Positions 44,884-54,371 of a DNA stretch of 64,000 bases are shown in pieces. The stretch is from Nocardioides immobilis. GTDB taxonomy: Bacteria; Actinomycetota; Actinomycetes; Propionibacteriales; Nocardioidaceae. The translations under genes were made by a program, and so were the position numbers. The first letter of the stretch is position 1; each line of letters opens with the position of its first letter. A model generated the notes under the pieces. The model did not search any database, was not told the origin of the DNA, and worked only from the letters and a program-made list of their open reading frames with translations. The DNA lies in assembly GCF_003515065.1 (NCBI RefSeq), contig NZ_QXGH01000010.1, positions 353,164 to 417,163 of the forward strand, given 5' to 3'.

Positions 44884-45015
44884 GTGAAGCTTTTCCGGAG
44901 CGGCTCCGGTTCCGCCGCCGCGGGCCTGACGCCCAACCGCTGCGCAGGGTCTCGGCCTGTCCGGACGCGGCCGAACGGCGGCGCGCGTTTGTCGCCTCCG
45001 GCGGCGCTGGGATGA
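44884..45015 (+). CDS. Possible 43-residue leader ORF coupled to the ABC permease
   Basis: A GTG at 44884 follows AGAGGAGCAATC, a good ribosome-binding site, and the frame ends in TGA at 45013-45015, overlapping the permease ATG as ATGA. The peptide (MKLFRSGSGSAAAGLTPNRC...) matches nothing recognised. It may be a real leader that couples translation, or the N-terminus of a lost gene. Confidence 0.35.
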   Translation: MKLFRSGSGSAAAGLTPNRCAGSRPVRTRPNGGARLSPPAALG

Positions 45016-46079
45016 CCGCCGTGATGGACGGTCAGGTCGCGGGACGCGCGGAGACGCCCCATAACCAGCCGCTTGTCAGAGTCGTCTTCATTTCACCGAC
45101 GACCCGGATCCTGGTTGCCGTCGTTCTCCTGTTCGCGGCAAGTCCGATCCTGGCGCCGGGCAGTGTCGACCACATCGCGGTCAGTTCCATGCTTCCGTTC
45201 GCGGCGATCACCACCATCGTCGCCCTCGGTCAGACGCTGACGATTCAGCAGGGTGGGCTCGACCTTTCGGTCGGGGCGGCGATCTCGCTGGGCGCGGTGC
45301 TCGCGGCCCGATACGGCTCAGACCCCGAGATGGGCGTGACGTTCGCGATCGTTCTCGCGGTTGGCATCGTGTCGCTCTTCGGCGTTCTGAGCGGCTTGGT
45401 CATTGCGGTGTTCGGTCTACCGCCGATCGTGGTCACGATCGCGACAAGCCTTCTGATGGTGGGCGCGGTGCAGCAAGTGTCCGGAGGCGCTGCCGTCAAG
45501 GGCTCTGCGGAGTTGAGTTCATTCGCGCTCCGCCAACTTGGCGGCATCCCCGTGCTTGCGATTATCGCGATCGCCATCACGCTCGTCGGGCAGATGATTC
45601 TTAAAGTAACTCGGGCGGGCCGGAGGTTCGAGCTTGTTGGCGAGAATGCAACCAGCGCACAGATCATTGGAATATCGAGCCGCCGGCATATCATCTCTGC
45701 ATACTGGCTCTCCGCGCTCCTTGCTGGCTTTGCTGGCGTGCTCCTCGCTGGGCTGCTGAGATCGCCTACCGCGGGCGTCGGCGACAATTATCTATTGCCC
45801 TCGGTTGCTGCGGTGGTTCTCGGCGGGACAGCATTGACCGGCGGGCGCGGGTATCTCGCTGGCACCGCCCTGGCCGCTCTGTTCCTTGGTCAGCTCAATC
45901 AGTTAGTGCAGACCTTCACGCAAACAAGCGCGGTCCAGAATCTCATTCAAGCTCTCATTATCGGTGCTTGCATTATCGCTCAAATGGAACTGGGTGAACT
46001 GATCGCACGCGTTCGAGGGCGCTGCCGTCTTCCGCGTATTCAAAAGATAGTTCTCGGAGTCAAAGGAGAATCAGAATGA
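45012..46079 (+). CDS. Sugar-type ABC transporter permease (RbsC-like)
   Basis: 355 residues from ATG 45012. Hydrophobic protein of the ribose/xylose/branched-chain permease family with about nine or ten membrane segments. Diagnostic text is ALGQTLTIQQGGLDLSVGAAISLGAVLAA, ITLVGQMILKVTRAGRRFELVGENATSAQIIGIS and LPSVAAVVLGGTALTGGRGYLAGTALAALFLGQ. It should work with the binding protein and the fused ATPase-permease that follow, so the system has two permease modules of different sequence. ATGA overlap with the next gene. Confidence 0.9.
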   Translation: MTAVMDGQVAGRAETPHNQPLVRVVFISPTTRILVAVVLLFAASPILAPGSVDHIAVSSMLPFAAITTIVALGQTLTIQQGGLDLSVGAAISLGAVLAARYGSDPEMGVTFAIVLAVGIVSLFGVLSGLVIAVFGLPPIVVTIATSLLMVGAVQQVSGGAAVKGSAELSSFALRQLGGIPVLAIIAIAITLVGQMILKVTRAGRRFELVGENATSAQIIGISSRRHIISAYWLSALLAGFAGVLLAGLLRSPTAGVGDNYLLPSVAAVVLGGTALTGGRGYLAGTALAALFLGQLNQLVQTFTQTSAVQNLIQALIIGACIIAQMELGELIARVRGRCRLPRIQKIVLGVKGESE

Positions 46080-47233
46080 ACTTGAAGAATCTGGGTCCCA
46101 GGGGCCTCACCACAAGCGCCATTGCTGTCCTCGGACTGGCTGCGGTTGCGGGCTGCTCAACGTCGGGCTCCGGCGAGTCTGCCAAGGTCGATCCTGACCA
46201 GGTCAGCATCGGGACGGTCGGAACCGCGGACCAGTTCGCTGACATTACGACGATGTGCGGAGACGAGCCGGTCACCGTGGGTCTGATTGACGGCGTCGGG
46301 ATCAACAGCTGGGGTAAGACGATGCGCGCAGAGGTCGAGTCGGAGGCCGCCAAGTGCGACAACATCGAGTCGGTCGAGTATCAGGCCGCCCGCACTGACA
46401 TCCAGGCCCAGAACTCAGCCCTGATCAGCATGGCGTCGAAGGGTGTCGACATCATCGTCATCTCGTCCAGCGCCGGCGGCAGCTTGGAAGCGATGAAGAA
46501 GGCGACCGACGCTGGCTCGATCGTGGTTCCGATCGCCGTGGACCCTATGGGCGAAGTCGGCGAGGACTATCTCGACTACGTCGACTGGATCCCGCAATCG
46601 CTCGGCACGGCTTGGGCGACGTGGATGGTGGAGCAGTTGGGTGAGGAAGGCGGCAATGTCGTAGTCCTCGGTGGTCCGGCGGGGAACGTCGTCACCGACG
46701 CCGTCATGGAGGGCATCACCGAGGTCTTGGCCGATAACCCCCAGGTTGACCTCCTCACGACAACACCTGCCACCACCAACTGGGACCCCGCCCAGGCCCA
46801 ACAGACCATGAGCGGACTTCTCTCGAAGTATTCCCAGATCGACGGGATCATCACGGACTACGGCGCTACCGCCGCGGGGGCGATCCGGGCATACGAAGCC
46901 GCTGGCGTTGCGCTGCCGCCGATCGCGACTACCGATGAGAACGATCTCAGTTGCGGTTTCGCGAACCTCCAGTCCGAGAACCCGGACTACGAACTGGCGA
47001 CGGTCTCTTCCCGCTCCTGGATTGGCCGGGTGGGACTCCGCAAGGGGCTGGCCGCATTCCAGGGCACGGAGAATCACGAGCCGTCCCGGTTCGAGCTCGG
47101 CCTGTTCGAGGATTCGACTGGTCGGACGGATGGCAGCATGACTCCCGAGGAGGCCTGCGTCGCTGGCGCCCCGTCGGATGCGACTCCGTCGTCTCTGCTG
47201 ACAGTTGAAGAGATGAAGAGCGTCTTCGAATGA
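46076..47233 (+). CDS. Sugar ABC transporter substrate-binding lipoprotein
   Basis: 385 residues. Lipoprotein signal peptide with lipobox LAAVAGC near residue 27, then the periplasmic-binding-protein type I fold of ribose/autoinducer-type binders: VTVGLIDGVGINSWGKTMRAEVESEA, NSALISMASKGVDIIVISSSAGGSLEAMKKATDAGSIVVPIAVDP, EGGNVVVLGGPAGNVVTDAVMEGITEV and DGIITDYGATAAGAIRAYEAAGV. Anchored to the outer face of the membrane, it delivers a sugar or sugar-like ligand to the permeases. Ligand unknown. Confidence 0.92.
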   Translation: MNLKNLGPRGLTTSAIAVLGLAAVAGCSTSGSGESAKVDPDQVSIGTVGTADQFADITTMCGDEPVTVGLIDGVGINSWGKTMRAEVESEAAKCDNIESVEYQAARTDIQAQNSALISMASKGVDIIVISSSAGGSLEAMKKATDAGSIVVPIAVDPMGEVGEDYLDYVDWIPQSLGTAWATWMVEQLGEEGGNVVVLGGPAGNVVTDAVMEGITEVLADNPQVDLLTTTPATTNWDPAQAQQTMSGLLSKYSQIDGIITDYGATAAGAIRAYEAAGVALPPIATTDENDLSCGFANLQSENPDYELATVSSRSWIGRVGLRKGLAAFQGTENHEPSRFELGLFEDSTGRTDGSMTPEEACVAGAPSDATPSSLLTVEEMKSVFE

Positions 47234-49737
47234 GCGTTGCAGGTGACTCGTTGACGCCGCAGCCACTGCTGGAGCTGCGCGACATCGAAAAGACCTATCC
47301 GGGCGTCAAAGCGCTCGCCGGAGTGAGCCTCACGGTCCTGCCCGGAAGGGTGCACGCCGTACTGGGCGAGAATGGCGCAGGAAAGTCCACTCTCGTCGGC
47401 ATCGCCGCGGGGTCGGTCGTCCCGAGTGCGGGGACGATCAAACTCGACAACCAGGAACTCGCGCGGATCCAACCCAGAGACGCGCGCAACGCGGGCCTGG
47501 CGATCGTCTACCAGACGCCAGCCTTGGCGCCCGCGCTGTCCGTCGTTGACTGCGTTCTCGAACTTCTCCCAGACTCGAAGCGGCCGACCCGCGCCGGTGC
47601 GAACGACTGGCTGACAGCACACTTCCGGTCGCTCGGGCTGACGATCGATCCAACCGCTCTCGTTGGTTCGCTCTCGCAGCGCGAAGCGCATCTCGTCGAG
47701 ATCGCGGCCGCGCTGGCGTCGGAGCCCAAGATTTTGGTACTCGACGAGCCGACGGAGGCGCTCGGACCCGAGGAGACGCAGTGGCTCTTCGATCGCGTGA
47801 GTGACCTCCTTTCTCGTGGGGTAGGCGTTGTCTACATCACCCACCGGATCCCGGAGGTAGTCGAGATCGGACGCGACCTGACTGTTCTTCGTGACGGGCA
47901 AGTCGTGGGGCGCGGGTCGGTCGCCGACTACTCCGCCGACGAGATCGTCGAGCTGATTATCGGCCGATCGCTGGAAACGACCTTTCCTGCGAAGCCTCCT
48001 CCCAGCGTCGCCGCCGCTCCGCTGCTGAGCGTCGACGGCCTGTCCGGGCTCGGCTTCACCGACGTGTCCTTCCACGTAAAACCCGGGCAGATCGTCGGGC
48101 TCGCTGGCGTCGAGGGAAATGGACAGCGGCAGTTCTTGGGCGCGCTCGCTGGACGAGGCCCGGTTTCCGGAACTATTGCGGTCGGCAATCAAACGGTCGA
48201 CCGTCATACGCCCCGAGCCGCGATCGAGGCCGGAATCGTGTTCCTTCCTGGGGACCGGCTCGGCGAAGCAATGTTCGGCAAGATGTCCGTGCGCGAGAAC
48301 GTGGTCGCGCCCTCGCTCTCCACCGCGATGCCAGGCGGTATCGTCAACAAACGACGGGAGTACCACCTCACCCGCGAGGCCACGGCGGACCTTGCCGTGA
48401 AGACCGCCTCGTTGGAGACGCCGGTCGCGACGTTGTCGGGTGGAAGCCAGCAGAAAGTCCTGCTGGCCCGGACGCGGCTCGAGTCCCCACGAGTCCTGCT
48501 CGTCGAGGATCCCACACAAGGCGTCGATGCCGGCGCCCGCGTAAGGATCTACAGCGTTCTGCGGAAGTTCGCCGAGGCGGGCGTCGCAGTCGTGGTGCTC
48601 TCGACCGACGCGGTAGAACTTGAGGGTCTTTGCGACACCGTTGTGGTGTTCTCGAGAGGCCGCGTCCAGGCAGTCCTCGAGGGGAGCGACGTCACCGAAC
48701 GCGCGATCACCGGAACGGCAGTCATGTCGCAACGCGACCATGGCGCCGACGGACTGACCGTTTCCCCTCGTCGCCGACGATGGAGGTTTGCAGGCGAGGC
48801 CCAGGGCGGAGTCCTTGCAGCCCTCACGATCGCACTGGCGGTAGCGACCACGGCGGCATCGGATTCGTTCCTGAATCCGCTCAACGTCAACCAACTCCTC
48901 GTGGCTGCATCCGTCATGATTCTGGTAGGGGTCGCCCAACTCCTTGTGGTCATGACAGGCGGCATCGACTTGAGTGTCGGGTCCGTGATCGCTACGGCCG
49001 GCGTCGTGCTGTCATTCTTCGCCGACCAGGGTGCCGCCTACTTCATCGTGGGCGTGTTCGTCGCTGTGGTCGCTGGAGCTGGCGCGGGAATGCTGAACGG
49101 ATTGCTGGTCACAGCCATCGGGATACCTTCGGTTATCGCGACCCTGGTGTCATCAATCGGGATCGTAGGTATCGCACAGATCCTTCGACCAGAGCCAACG
49201 TTCGCGGTTTCCGACGAGGTCGCTGAACTCGTCGGTCTGATGATCCTCAACGTCCCCCTCGTCTTAGTGATCGCGATCGTCGTAGCATTGGTTGTGCAGT
49301 TCGTGGTGACGCGCACCAGAATGGGCAGAGGATTGCGGGCAACGGGCTCCGATGCCGTCAAGGCAAACCGGATGGGCGTCAACGTCCCACGTGCCCGGTG
49401 CGCTGCACTCGTCGCGTCTGGTGCATTGTCAGCTCTCGCGGGGATCGCGTTGTACACGTCGACCACGACCGCTGACCCGAACTCGGGGCAGGAGTTCACG
49501 CTCGTGTCGGTTACGGCGGTGGTGATCGCGGGCGTGAGTATCTTCGGCGGCTCGGGATCCTCGGTTGCGGTGGCGGTCGCAGGACTACTTCTGGCTACCG
49601 TGACCAACGCCCTGACATTCCTGTCCCTGACGATCGCGTGGCAGTACTGGTTCCAGGGAATTTTCGTCCTACTCGCCGCGCTGATTCCCATCGCAGCTGG
49701 ATCTGTCAGGCGCCGCCTCCACGTCAGGATCGCGTGA
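47230..49737 (+). CDS. Sugar ABC transporter: fused duplicated ATPase and permease
   Basis: 835 residues, ATGA overlap with the binding protein. Residues 1 to about 500 are an RbsA-type double ATPase: Walker A LGENGAGKST, Walker B ILVLDEPTEAL, a second-domain degenerate P-loop GVEGNGQRQFLGAL and signature LSGGSQQKVLLAR. From about 520 a complete RbsC-type permease follows, with LLVVMTGGIDLSVGSVIATAGVVLS, RTRMGRGLRATGSDAVKANRMGV and VSVTAVVIAGVSIFGGSGSS. ATPase-permease fusions of this kind occur in the family but are less common than separate genes. With the permease at 45012 it would form an asymmetric membrane core. Confidence 0.92.
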   Translation: MSVAGDSLTPQPLLELRDIEKTYPGVKALAGVSLTVLPGRVHAVLGENGAGKSTLVGIAAGSVVPSAGTIKLDNQELARIQPRDARNAGLAIVYQTPALAPALSVVDCVLELLPDSKRPTRAGANDWLTAHFRSLGLTIDPTALVGSLSQREAHLVEIAAALASEPKILVLDEPTEALGPEETQWLFDRVSDLLSRGVGVVYITHRIPEVVEIGRDLTVLRDGQVVGRGSVADYSADEIVELIIGRSLETTFPAKPPPSVAAAPLLSVDGLSGLGFTDVSFHVKPGQIVGLAGVEGNGQRQFLGALAGRGPVSGTIAVGNQTVDRHTPRAAIEAGIVFLPGDRLGEAMFGKMSVRENVVAPSLSTAMPGGIVNKRREYHLTREATADLAVKTASLETPVATLSGGSQQKVLLARTRLESPRVLLVEDPTQGVDAGARVRIYSVLRKFAEAGVAVVVLSTDAVELEGLCDTVVVFSRGRVQAVLEGSDVTERAITGTAVMSQRDHGADGLTVSPRRRRWRFAGEAQGGVLAALTIALAVATTAASDSFLNPLNVNQLLVAASVMILVGVAQLLVVMTGGIDLSVGSVIATAGVVLSFFADQGAAYFIVGVFVAVVAGAGAGMLNGLLVTAIGIPSVIATLVSSIGIVGIAQILRPEPTFAVSDEVAELVGLMILNVPLVLVIAIVVALVVQFVVTRTRMGRGLRATGSDAVKANRMGVNVPRARCAALVASGALSALAGIALYTSTTTADPNSGQEFTLVSVTAVVIAGVSIFGGSGSSVAVAVAGLLLATVTNALTFLSLTIAWQYWFQGIFVLLAALIPIAAGSVRRRLHVRIA

Positions 49738-49881
49738 TCGAGCGAAACCAACATCAAACCACGATCGTGTGCCAGCCGCTCGGGCTCGCGCACAACGTCG
49801 GCGCCTCCTGGCTGAATGTGCACGGCGGGGAGCGCCCCTAGCAGACTTTCGATGACCAACTTAAGTTCAGGAGTACCTACC

Positions 49882-50895
49882 GTGGCAGAGGCGATTGTGA
49901 AGACTCGGACCGGCGCGGGAGGAGTCGAGATCAGAGATGTTACGACTCCGCCGCCGGGACCTGGCCAGGTCCGTGTGGAGGTAGCTGCAGCCGGTATCTG
50001 CGGGACGGATCTGCACATCCTCGACGGCGAGTGGCCGACGACACCGCCTGTCGTCATGGGCCACGAACTCAGCGGAACGGTCGTCGACTGCGGTCCCGGC
50101 GTCTCGACGGATTGGCTCGGCGCAGGCGTCGTCGCCGAGGTTCTCATCACCGATGGGACCTGTGGCTACTGCCTCCGCGGGCAGCGCAACATGTGTCCGA
50201 ATCGGCGAGCCATTGGTCGCCAGGCGGACGGAGCGTTCACTCGCTTCGTCGTCGTGCCCGAGGTGAATCTCCATCGGGTACCGGAGGGACTCGACCTGGT
50301 TGAGGCCGCCCTCGCTGAGCCCCTGGCCTGCGTCCTGGGGGCGCTGATGGACAGGCCCGTCGTTGCGCCCGGTGACCGCATCCTAATCACTGGGCCGGGA
50401 ACCATCGGTCTCCTCGCAGCGCAGGTCGCGCGGATGGCGGGCGGACAAGTCACCGTTCTTGGGACCGCCAAAGATCGCTACCGGCTAGCCGTGGCCGAAC
50501 AGCTGGGCTTTGCCACGTTGGGGCTGACGGCGCAGGTGGAGCCAAGTGACGTCGAGGAGCGCTATGACGTCGTGATCGAGTGCGCTGGCGCTGCCGCTGC
50601 TATCAACCTTGGCCTGGCGGCCTGTGCTAAGTCCGGCACGCTCGTCCAGCTTGGAATCTTCGGCAAGAGCGTCCAGACTGACATGGATCAGTTCTGCCTC
50701 AAGAACATTGCCTTTGTCACGAGCTTTGCGGCCGCACCCCGAACCCTCGAGCGTGCGCTGGTCCTGCTGTCGAGCGGCCAAATCGCGGCAGACCCCATCA
50801 TCACCAACGTCTCCGCTCTGCGGGACTGGCCCGAAGTATTCGCCCACAGCCGGGGCGGTGACGGCCTCAAGTACATGTTCGATCCCCGTCTGTAG
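49882..50895 (+). CDS. Zinc-type medium-chain alcohol/polyol dehydrogenase
   Basis: 337 residues from GTG 49882, after AGGAGTACCTACC; ATG 49852 is in frame but lacks a ribosome-binding site. MDR signatures are AAAGICGTDLHILDGEWP with the catalytic zinc Cys, VVMGHELSGTVVDCG, and the NAD(P) motif ILITGPGTIGLLAAQVARMAG. The structural zinc loop reads TDGTCGYCLRGQRNMC: only three of the four usual cysteines are present, the first being replaced. The text is closest to sorbitol/threonine dehydrogenase-like enzymes. It follows the sugar ABC operon and precedes a GH2-like enzyme, so oxidation of an imported sugar or polyol is likely. Confidence 0.88.
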   Translation: MAEAIVKTRTGAGGVEIRDVTTPPPGPGQVRVEVAAAGICGTDLHILDGEWPTTPPVVMGHELSGTVVDCGPGVSTDWLGAGVVAEVLITDGTCGYCLRGQRNMCPNRRAIGRQADGAFTRFVVVPEVNLHRVPEGLDLVEAALAEPLACVLGALMDRPVVAPGDRILITGPGTIGLLAAQVARMAGGQVTVLGTAKDRYRLAVAEQLGFATLGLTAQVEPSDVEERYDVVIECAGAAAAINLGLAACAKSGTLVQLGIFGKSVQTDMDQFCLKNIAFVTSFAAAPRTLERALVLLSSGQIAADPIITNVSALRDWPEVFAHSRGGDGLKYMFDPRL

Positions 50896-51025
50896 CGGTC
50901 GAGTCGGCGACACCGTCACCGACTGTCCCTCCCGCGATAGCTGTCAAGGGGTTCCACCCGCACCGCGCAGAGCTCGGTGGGATCCACGGATCAGCCGATT
51001 ACGCCCACTAGTGAGGATCAAGTAG

Positions 51026-53278
51026 TTGAACAACGTTCAGAATGAAGACATCGAGGTCACAACTGACTCCGCCGGTCTGCGAACAACACTCTTGCTGGAC
51101 GGCACCTGGGGACTGGCTCAAGGACGGTTCGATACGCGTCCATCCGCTTTTCCGAGTTCGGTTCCAGTGCCCGGCTTGGTTGATCTCGCTGAACCGTCCT
51201 TCGAGAAGGTGGGCTTGCCCGACGATGCCCGGGAGGCCTTCTGGTACCGGCGTGCGTTCGTGCTCGACGGCCCAGCGCCTGAGCGAGCGGTCCTGCGGGT
51301 GGGCAAGGCGACCTTCGGAACGAAGGTGTTCGTCAACGATATCGAGGTCGGCGAGCACCTTCCGAACTTCACGCCGGGCTACTTCGATCTGACCACAGCG
51401 CTGCGGGCTGACGGCCAGGAGAACGAGGTTGTGATCCGGGTCGGTGCAACACGGGACGCGACGCCTGCGTTCATCACCACCGGTTGGGACATGGAGCTAC
51501 ACAGGTCACTCCCTGGCATCTTCGATTCTGTCGAGTTGATGCTCACATCGTTTCCGTACATCAATCTGATTCGAACGCGACCGAACTTGGATGAGGGCAG
51601 CGTCACGGTCGTCGCGAGCATCGTTAATGGTCCGAGCAGACGCGTGTTTGCGGTCGAGTGCGCTGTCACTGAAGCAAGCAGCGGTCGAGCTCGGGGGTCA
51701 GCCAGCAGTGACCTTCTCGAGATGGGGCCGAGGGAAGAGCGCGACATCGAGATGACCGTCCCCTTGGACGAAGTCCGACTTTGGTCGCCGGAGGATCCGT
51801 TCCTCTACAACGTAGTAGTCAATACCCCAGGCGATTCTGCGAACGCACGCTTCGGAATGCGCACATTCACCTTTGATCCTGACCTGAATCGCGCGTTGCT
51901 GAATGGTGATATCTACTTCCTTAGAGGTGCGCACGTCATCATCTACCGCACTTTCGAAGATCCGGATCGCTCGACGAAGCCTTGGGACGAGGACTGGGTG
52001 CGGAAGCTCTACCGTCGTTTCAAGTCCATGAACTGGAACATCGTAAGGAACTCGATCGGCTTCCCGCCCGACATGTGGTATCGAGTTGCTGACGAAGAGG
52101 GCATCCTCATTCTCGACGAGTTCCCGCTCTTCTATCCGATCCAAGAGTCAATGGTTGCACCCAAGTCGCCGGAAGGCACCCCACCTACCTTTGGTGAGGA
52201 ACTGCAGGAAAGTTCGGAGCGCTGGGAAGAGGCTATGAGGGGCACTCCGTGGCCGGAGGAACTCACATCCGAGCACCTTGCTGTGGAGTACCGCGAGTGG
52301 ATCGAGGCACGCGCGAACAATGCCAGTGTGGTGGCGTTCAGCTCGCAGTGCGAATGCCCTACACCGGTTACCGGCGATGCGGTTCGAGCTGTGCGCGATC
52401 GTGATTTGCAGCGCCGTCCGTGGGGAAACGGGTGGGGTGGAGAGCTCGATCCGAACGACTTCTACGACGCGCATTGGTACCCGGAGGCTAGTTGGGCTTC
52501 TCGCGAGACCCCGATCGACACTTCCGGCCTCGACACGACTTTCAAGACCCCTCTCGTGATCAGCGACCCTGCGCAGGCGTTCCTGGACAAGCGGGTCGTG
52601 ATGTCGGTCAACCACGCTCCGAACTCGCACGGCAACGCGATTCTCACTTCGGAGTATGGATGGAATTGGCTCTGCCGCGATGGTTCTCCTGGCATTCTTT
52701 CGGCTCCGATCTACCGCCGTCTCCCGAAGTATGGCTGGCCAACCGACACGGCGGACCAGCGATTCTATGCTCGCGCCCGCCTGCTGGCGGCCCAGACCGA
52801 GTTCCTCCGCGCCAACAGGACTGTTGCTGGGATCCTGCAGCAATGTGGTTTGGCCTCCGGACAGCCGGGCGCATTCAGTCCCGACAATTTCGCTGACTTG
52901 GATACGCTGGACTTCCACCCCTACTTTGTCGAATACATGAGGGACGCCCTGAACCCCGTGGGGGTTATGGTGGATTTCGCAAAATCCGCCCTGCCCACCG
53001 GCGCCCTCGCTGAGATCCCGGTATCAGTGGTGAATGATCTGCCGCAGACGTGGCAGGGACAGGTCGGGCTCCGACTACTCAGCGATGGCGAGGAGTCCTG
53101 GAAGAGCACCAGAACGGTACGGCTCGCGGGCCTCGGCCAGGACCGCGTGTTCTTCTACGTCCCGATCCCGTCCATCGAAGGCCGCTACCAGCTACAGGGA
53201 CATCTTAGCGATGAAGCCGGCCTAAACGTGAGCAGTTGGCGCGACTTCAGCGCCGCCGACGCAGCGGCAGCTTCATAG
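51026..53278 (+). CDS. Glycoside hydrolase family 2-like protein
   Basis: 750 residues from TTG 51026, behind GAGGATCAAGTAG. Domain order of GH2: a jelly-roll sugar-binding domain (FWYRRAFVLDGPAPERAVLRVGKATFGTKVFVNDIEVGEH), an Ig-like domain (EVRLWSPEDPFLYNVVV), then a TIM barrel starting near ALLNGDIYFLRGAHVIIYRTFEDP. The nucleophile is probably Glu in ILTSEYGWNW; the acid/base position falls in VVAFSSQCECPTPV, where the usual Asn-Glu pair is Cys-Glu. A C-terminal beta domain follows. There is no signal peptide, so it acts on imported glycosides. Specificity (galactoside, glucuronide, other) is not readable. Confidence 0.83.
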   Translation: MNNVQNEDIEVTTDSAGLRTTLLLDGTWGLAQGRFDTRPSAFPSSVPVPGLVDLAEPSFEKVGLPDDAREAFWYRRAFVLDGPAPERAVLRVGKATFGTKVFVNDIEVGEHLPNFTPGYFDLTTALRADGQENEVVIRVGATRDATPAFITTGWDMELHRSLPGIFDSVELMLTSFPYINLIRTRPNLDEGSVTVVASIVNGPSRRVFAVECAVTEASSGRARGSASSDLLEMGPREERDIEMTVPLDEVRLWSPEDPFLYNVVVNTPGDSANARFGMRTFTFDPDLNRALLNGDIYFLRGAHVIIYRTFEDPDRSTKPWDEDWVRKLYRRFKSMNWNIVRNSIGFPPDMWYRVADEEGILILDEFPLFYPIQESMVAPKSPEGTPPTFGEELQESSERWEEAMRGTPWPEELTSEHLAVEYREWIEARANNASVVAFSSQCECPTPVTGDAVRAVRDRDLQRRPWGNGWGGELDPNDFYDAHWYPEASWASRETPIDTSGLDTTFKTPLVISDPAQAFLDKRVVMSVNHAPNSHGNAILTSEYGWNWLCRDGSPGILSAPIYRRLPKYGWPTDTADQRFYARARLLAAQTEFLRANRTVAGILQQCGLASGQPGAFSPDNFADLDTLDFHPYFVEYMRDALNPVGVMVDFAKSALPTGALAEIPVSVVNDLPQTWQGQVGLRLLSDGEESWKSTRTVRLAGLGQDRVFFYVPIPSIEGRYQLQGHLSDEAGLNVSSWRDFSAADAAAAS

Positions 53279-53549
53279 TCGTCCGGCAGCCGACGTCTCG
53301 ACAATCGAGCTTCTTGCTCGCAGCAGTGTCGATCAGCGTTTCAGGTGGACCGATTAGCGCCGGATCTTGCGCGACGATCATCGGCGGTGGCGCGTGGACG
53401 CCCGCCGGAACGCGCGGACTCCGCGGAGTGGCCCCGAGCTTCCGGCGCTCGGGCCACCCGGACTCTATGGCCTGTCGTCCCAGGCCGTCGGTATGGCATG
53501 ACCCGTGGATCCGAGACCGCGCCTTGCGGGTCGGCTCGCAGGCGCGAGG

Positions 53550-54359
53550 TCAAGCCTCCCTGTGACCGGTTGAGTCGAGAGCACGTCCGGCGCGGTTGGC
53601 GGCGACCTTGACTGCTTGAGTCAGCGACTGTTCGTGCTCTACAAATCGCGCGGTTGGGCACGATACCGTCAAGGCTCCGAGCGTGTGTCCAGCAACCATG
53701 ATCGGAGCGGCCACGCACGACACATCGATCACGAACTCCTCATGATCGGTTGAGTAGCCACGGTCGAGAATCACCGCGAGTTCACGATTGAGATCATCCA
53801 AGTTGGTGATCGTGTTCGGCGTCATCGGCTCGAGCTCGTGGGTGTCGAGATACCTGCGGCGAGCGCTGGCGCTAGCATGAGCCAAGAGCAACTTGCCGGA
53901 TGCTCTCGCGTGGGCGTGCCCACAGGTGCCTGGGCTCACTTGGGCGACGCGGACTGCGTGGCTGCCTTCGGCCGTCGCCACTACCGCGATCTCGTCGTGT
54001 CTCCAGACCGACAGGTAGGCAGTCTCACCGGTCTCCGCCGCTAGCTCCCGCAGAGGGCCAACAAGTGCGTCGGTCGGCTCACCTTGGTCGAGGTAGGCGG
54101 CTCCCAAGTAGCCGATTCGAGGACCGAGACGATACCGCCGGTCCGGTCCTTTCAGGATCGCACCTTCGAGGACCAGGGTGTTGAGCAAGTGGTAGGTCGT
54201 CGCCAGCGGCTGCCCCATCCTCTGGCTGAGATCGCGCGCGGAAACCGCGACCTCACTGCCAGCGATGTACGTCAGGGCGTCGAAAGCCTTCGACACCGAC
54301 GCAATCCGCCGCTCCGTCTGTCGCATGGGCGCATCGTGCCACGCCGGGGGATGATCCAC
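53550..54359 (-). CDS. IclR-family transcriptional regulator
   Basis: 269 residues if GTG 54359 is used; ATG 54326 gives 258. Winged helix ASVSKAFDALTYIAGSEVAVSARDLSQRMGQPLATTYHLLNTLVLEG, effector domain with GETAYLSVWRHDEIAVVATAEG, HARASGKLLLAHAS, DVSCVAAPIMVAGHTLGALTVSCP. It is divergent from the E1 dehydrogenase operon; direct repeats of ACATTGTTG lie between the two genes and may be its binding site. Confidence 0.93.
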   Translation of the reverse strand: MDHPPAWHDAPMRQTERRIASVSKAFDALTYIAGSEVAVSARDLSQRMGQPLATTYHLLNTLVLEGAILKGPDRRYRLGPRIGYLGAAYLDQGEPTDALVGPLRELAAETGETAYLSVWRHDEIAVVATAEGSHAVRVAQVSPGTCGHAHARASGKLLLAHASASARRRYLDTHELEPMTPNTITNLDDLNRELAVILDRGYSTDHEEFVIDVSCVAAPIMVAGHTLGALTVSCPTARFVEHEQSLTQAVKVAANRAGRALDSTGHREA

Positions 54360-54371
54360 GCTCGCATTCTA

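Noticed and set aside
47074..48939. 621-residue minus-strand frame
   Set aside because: Antisense of the ABC binding protein and ATPase, which carry clear family motifs on the plus strand.
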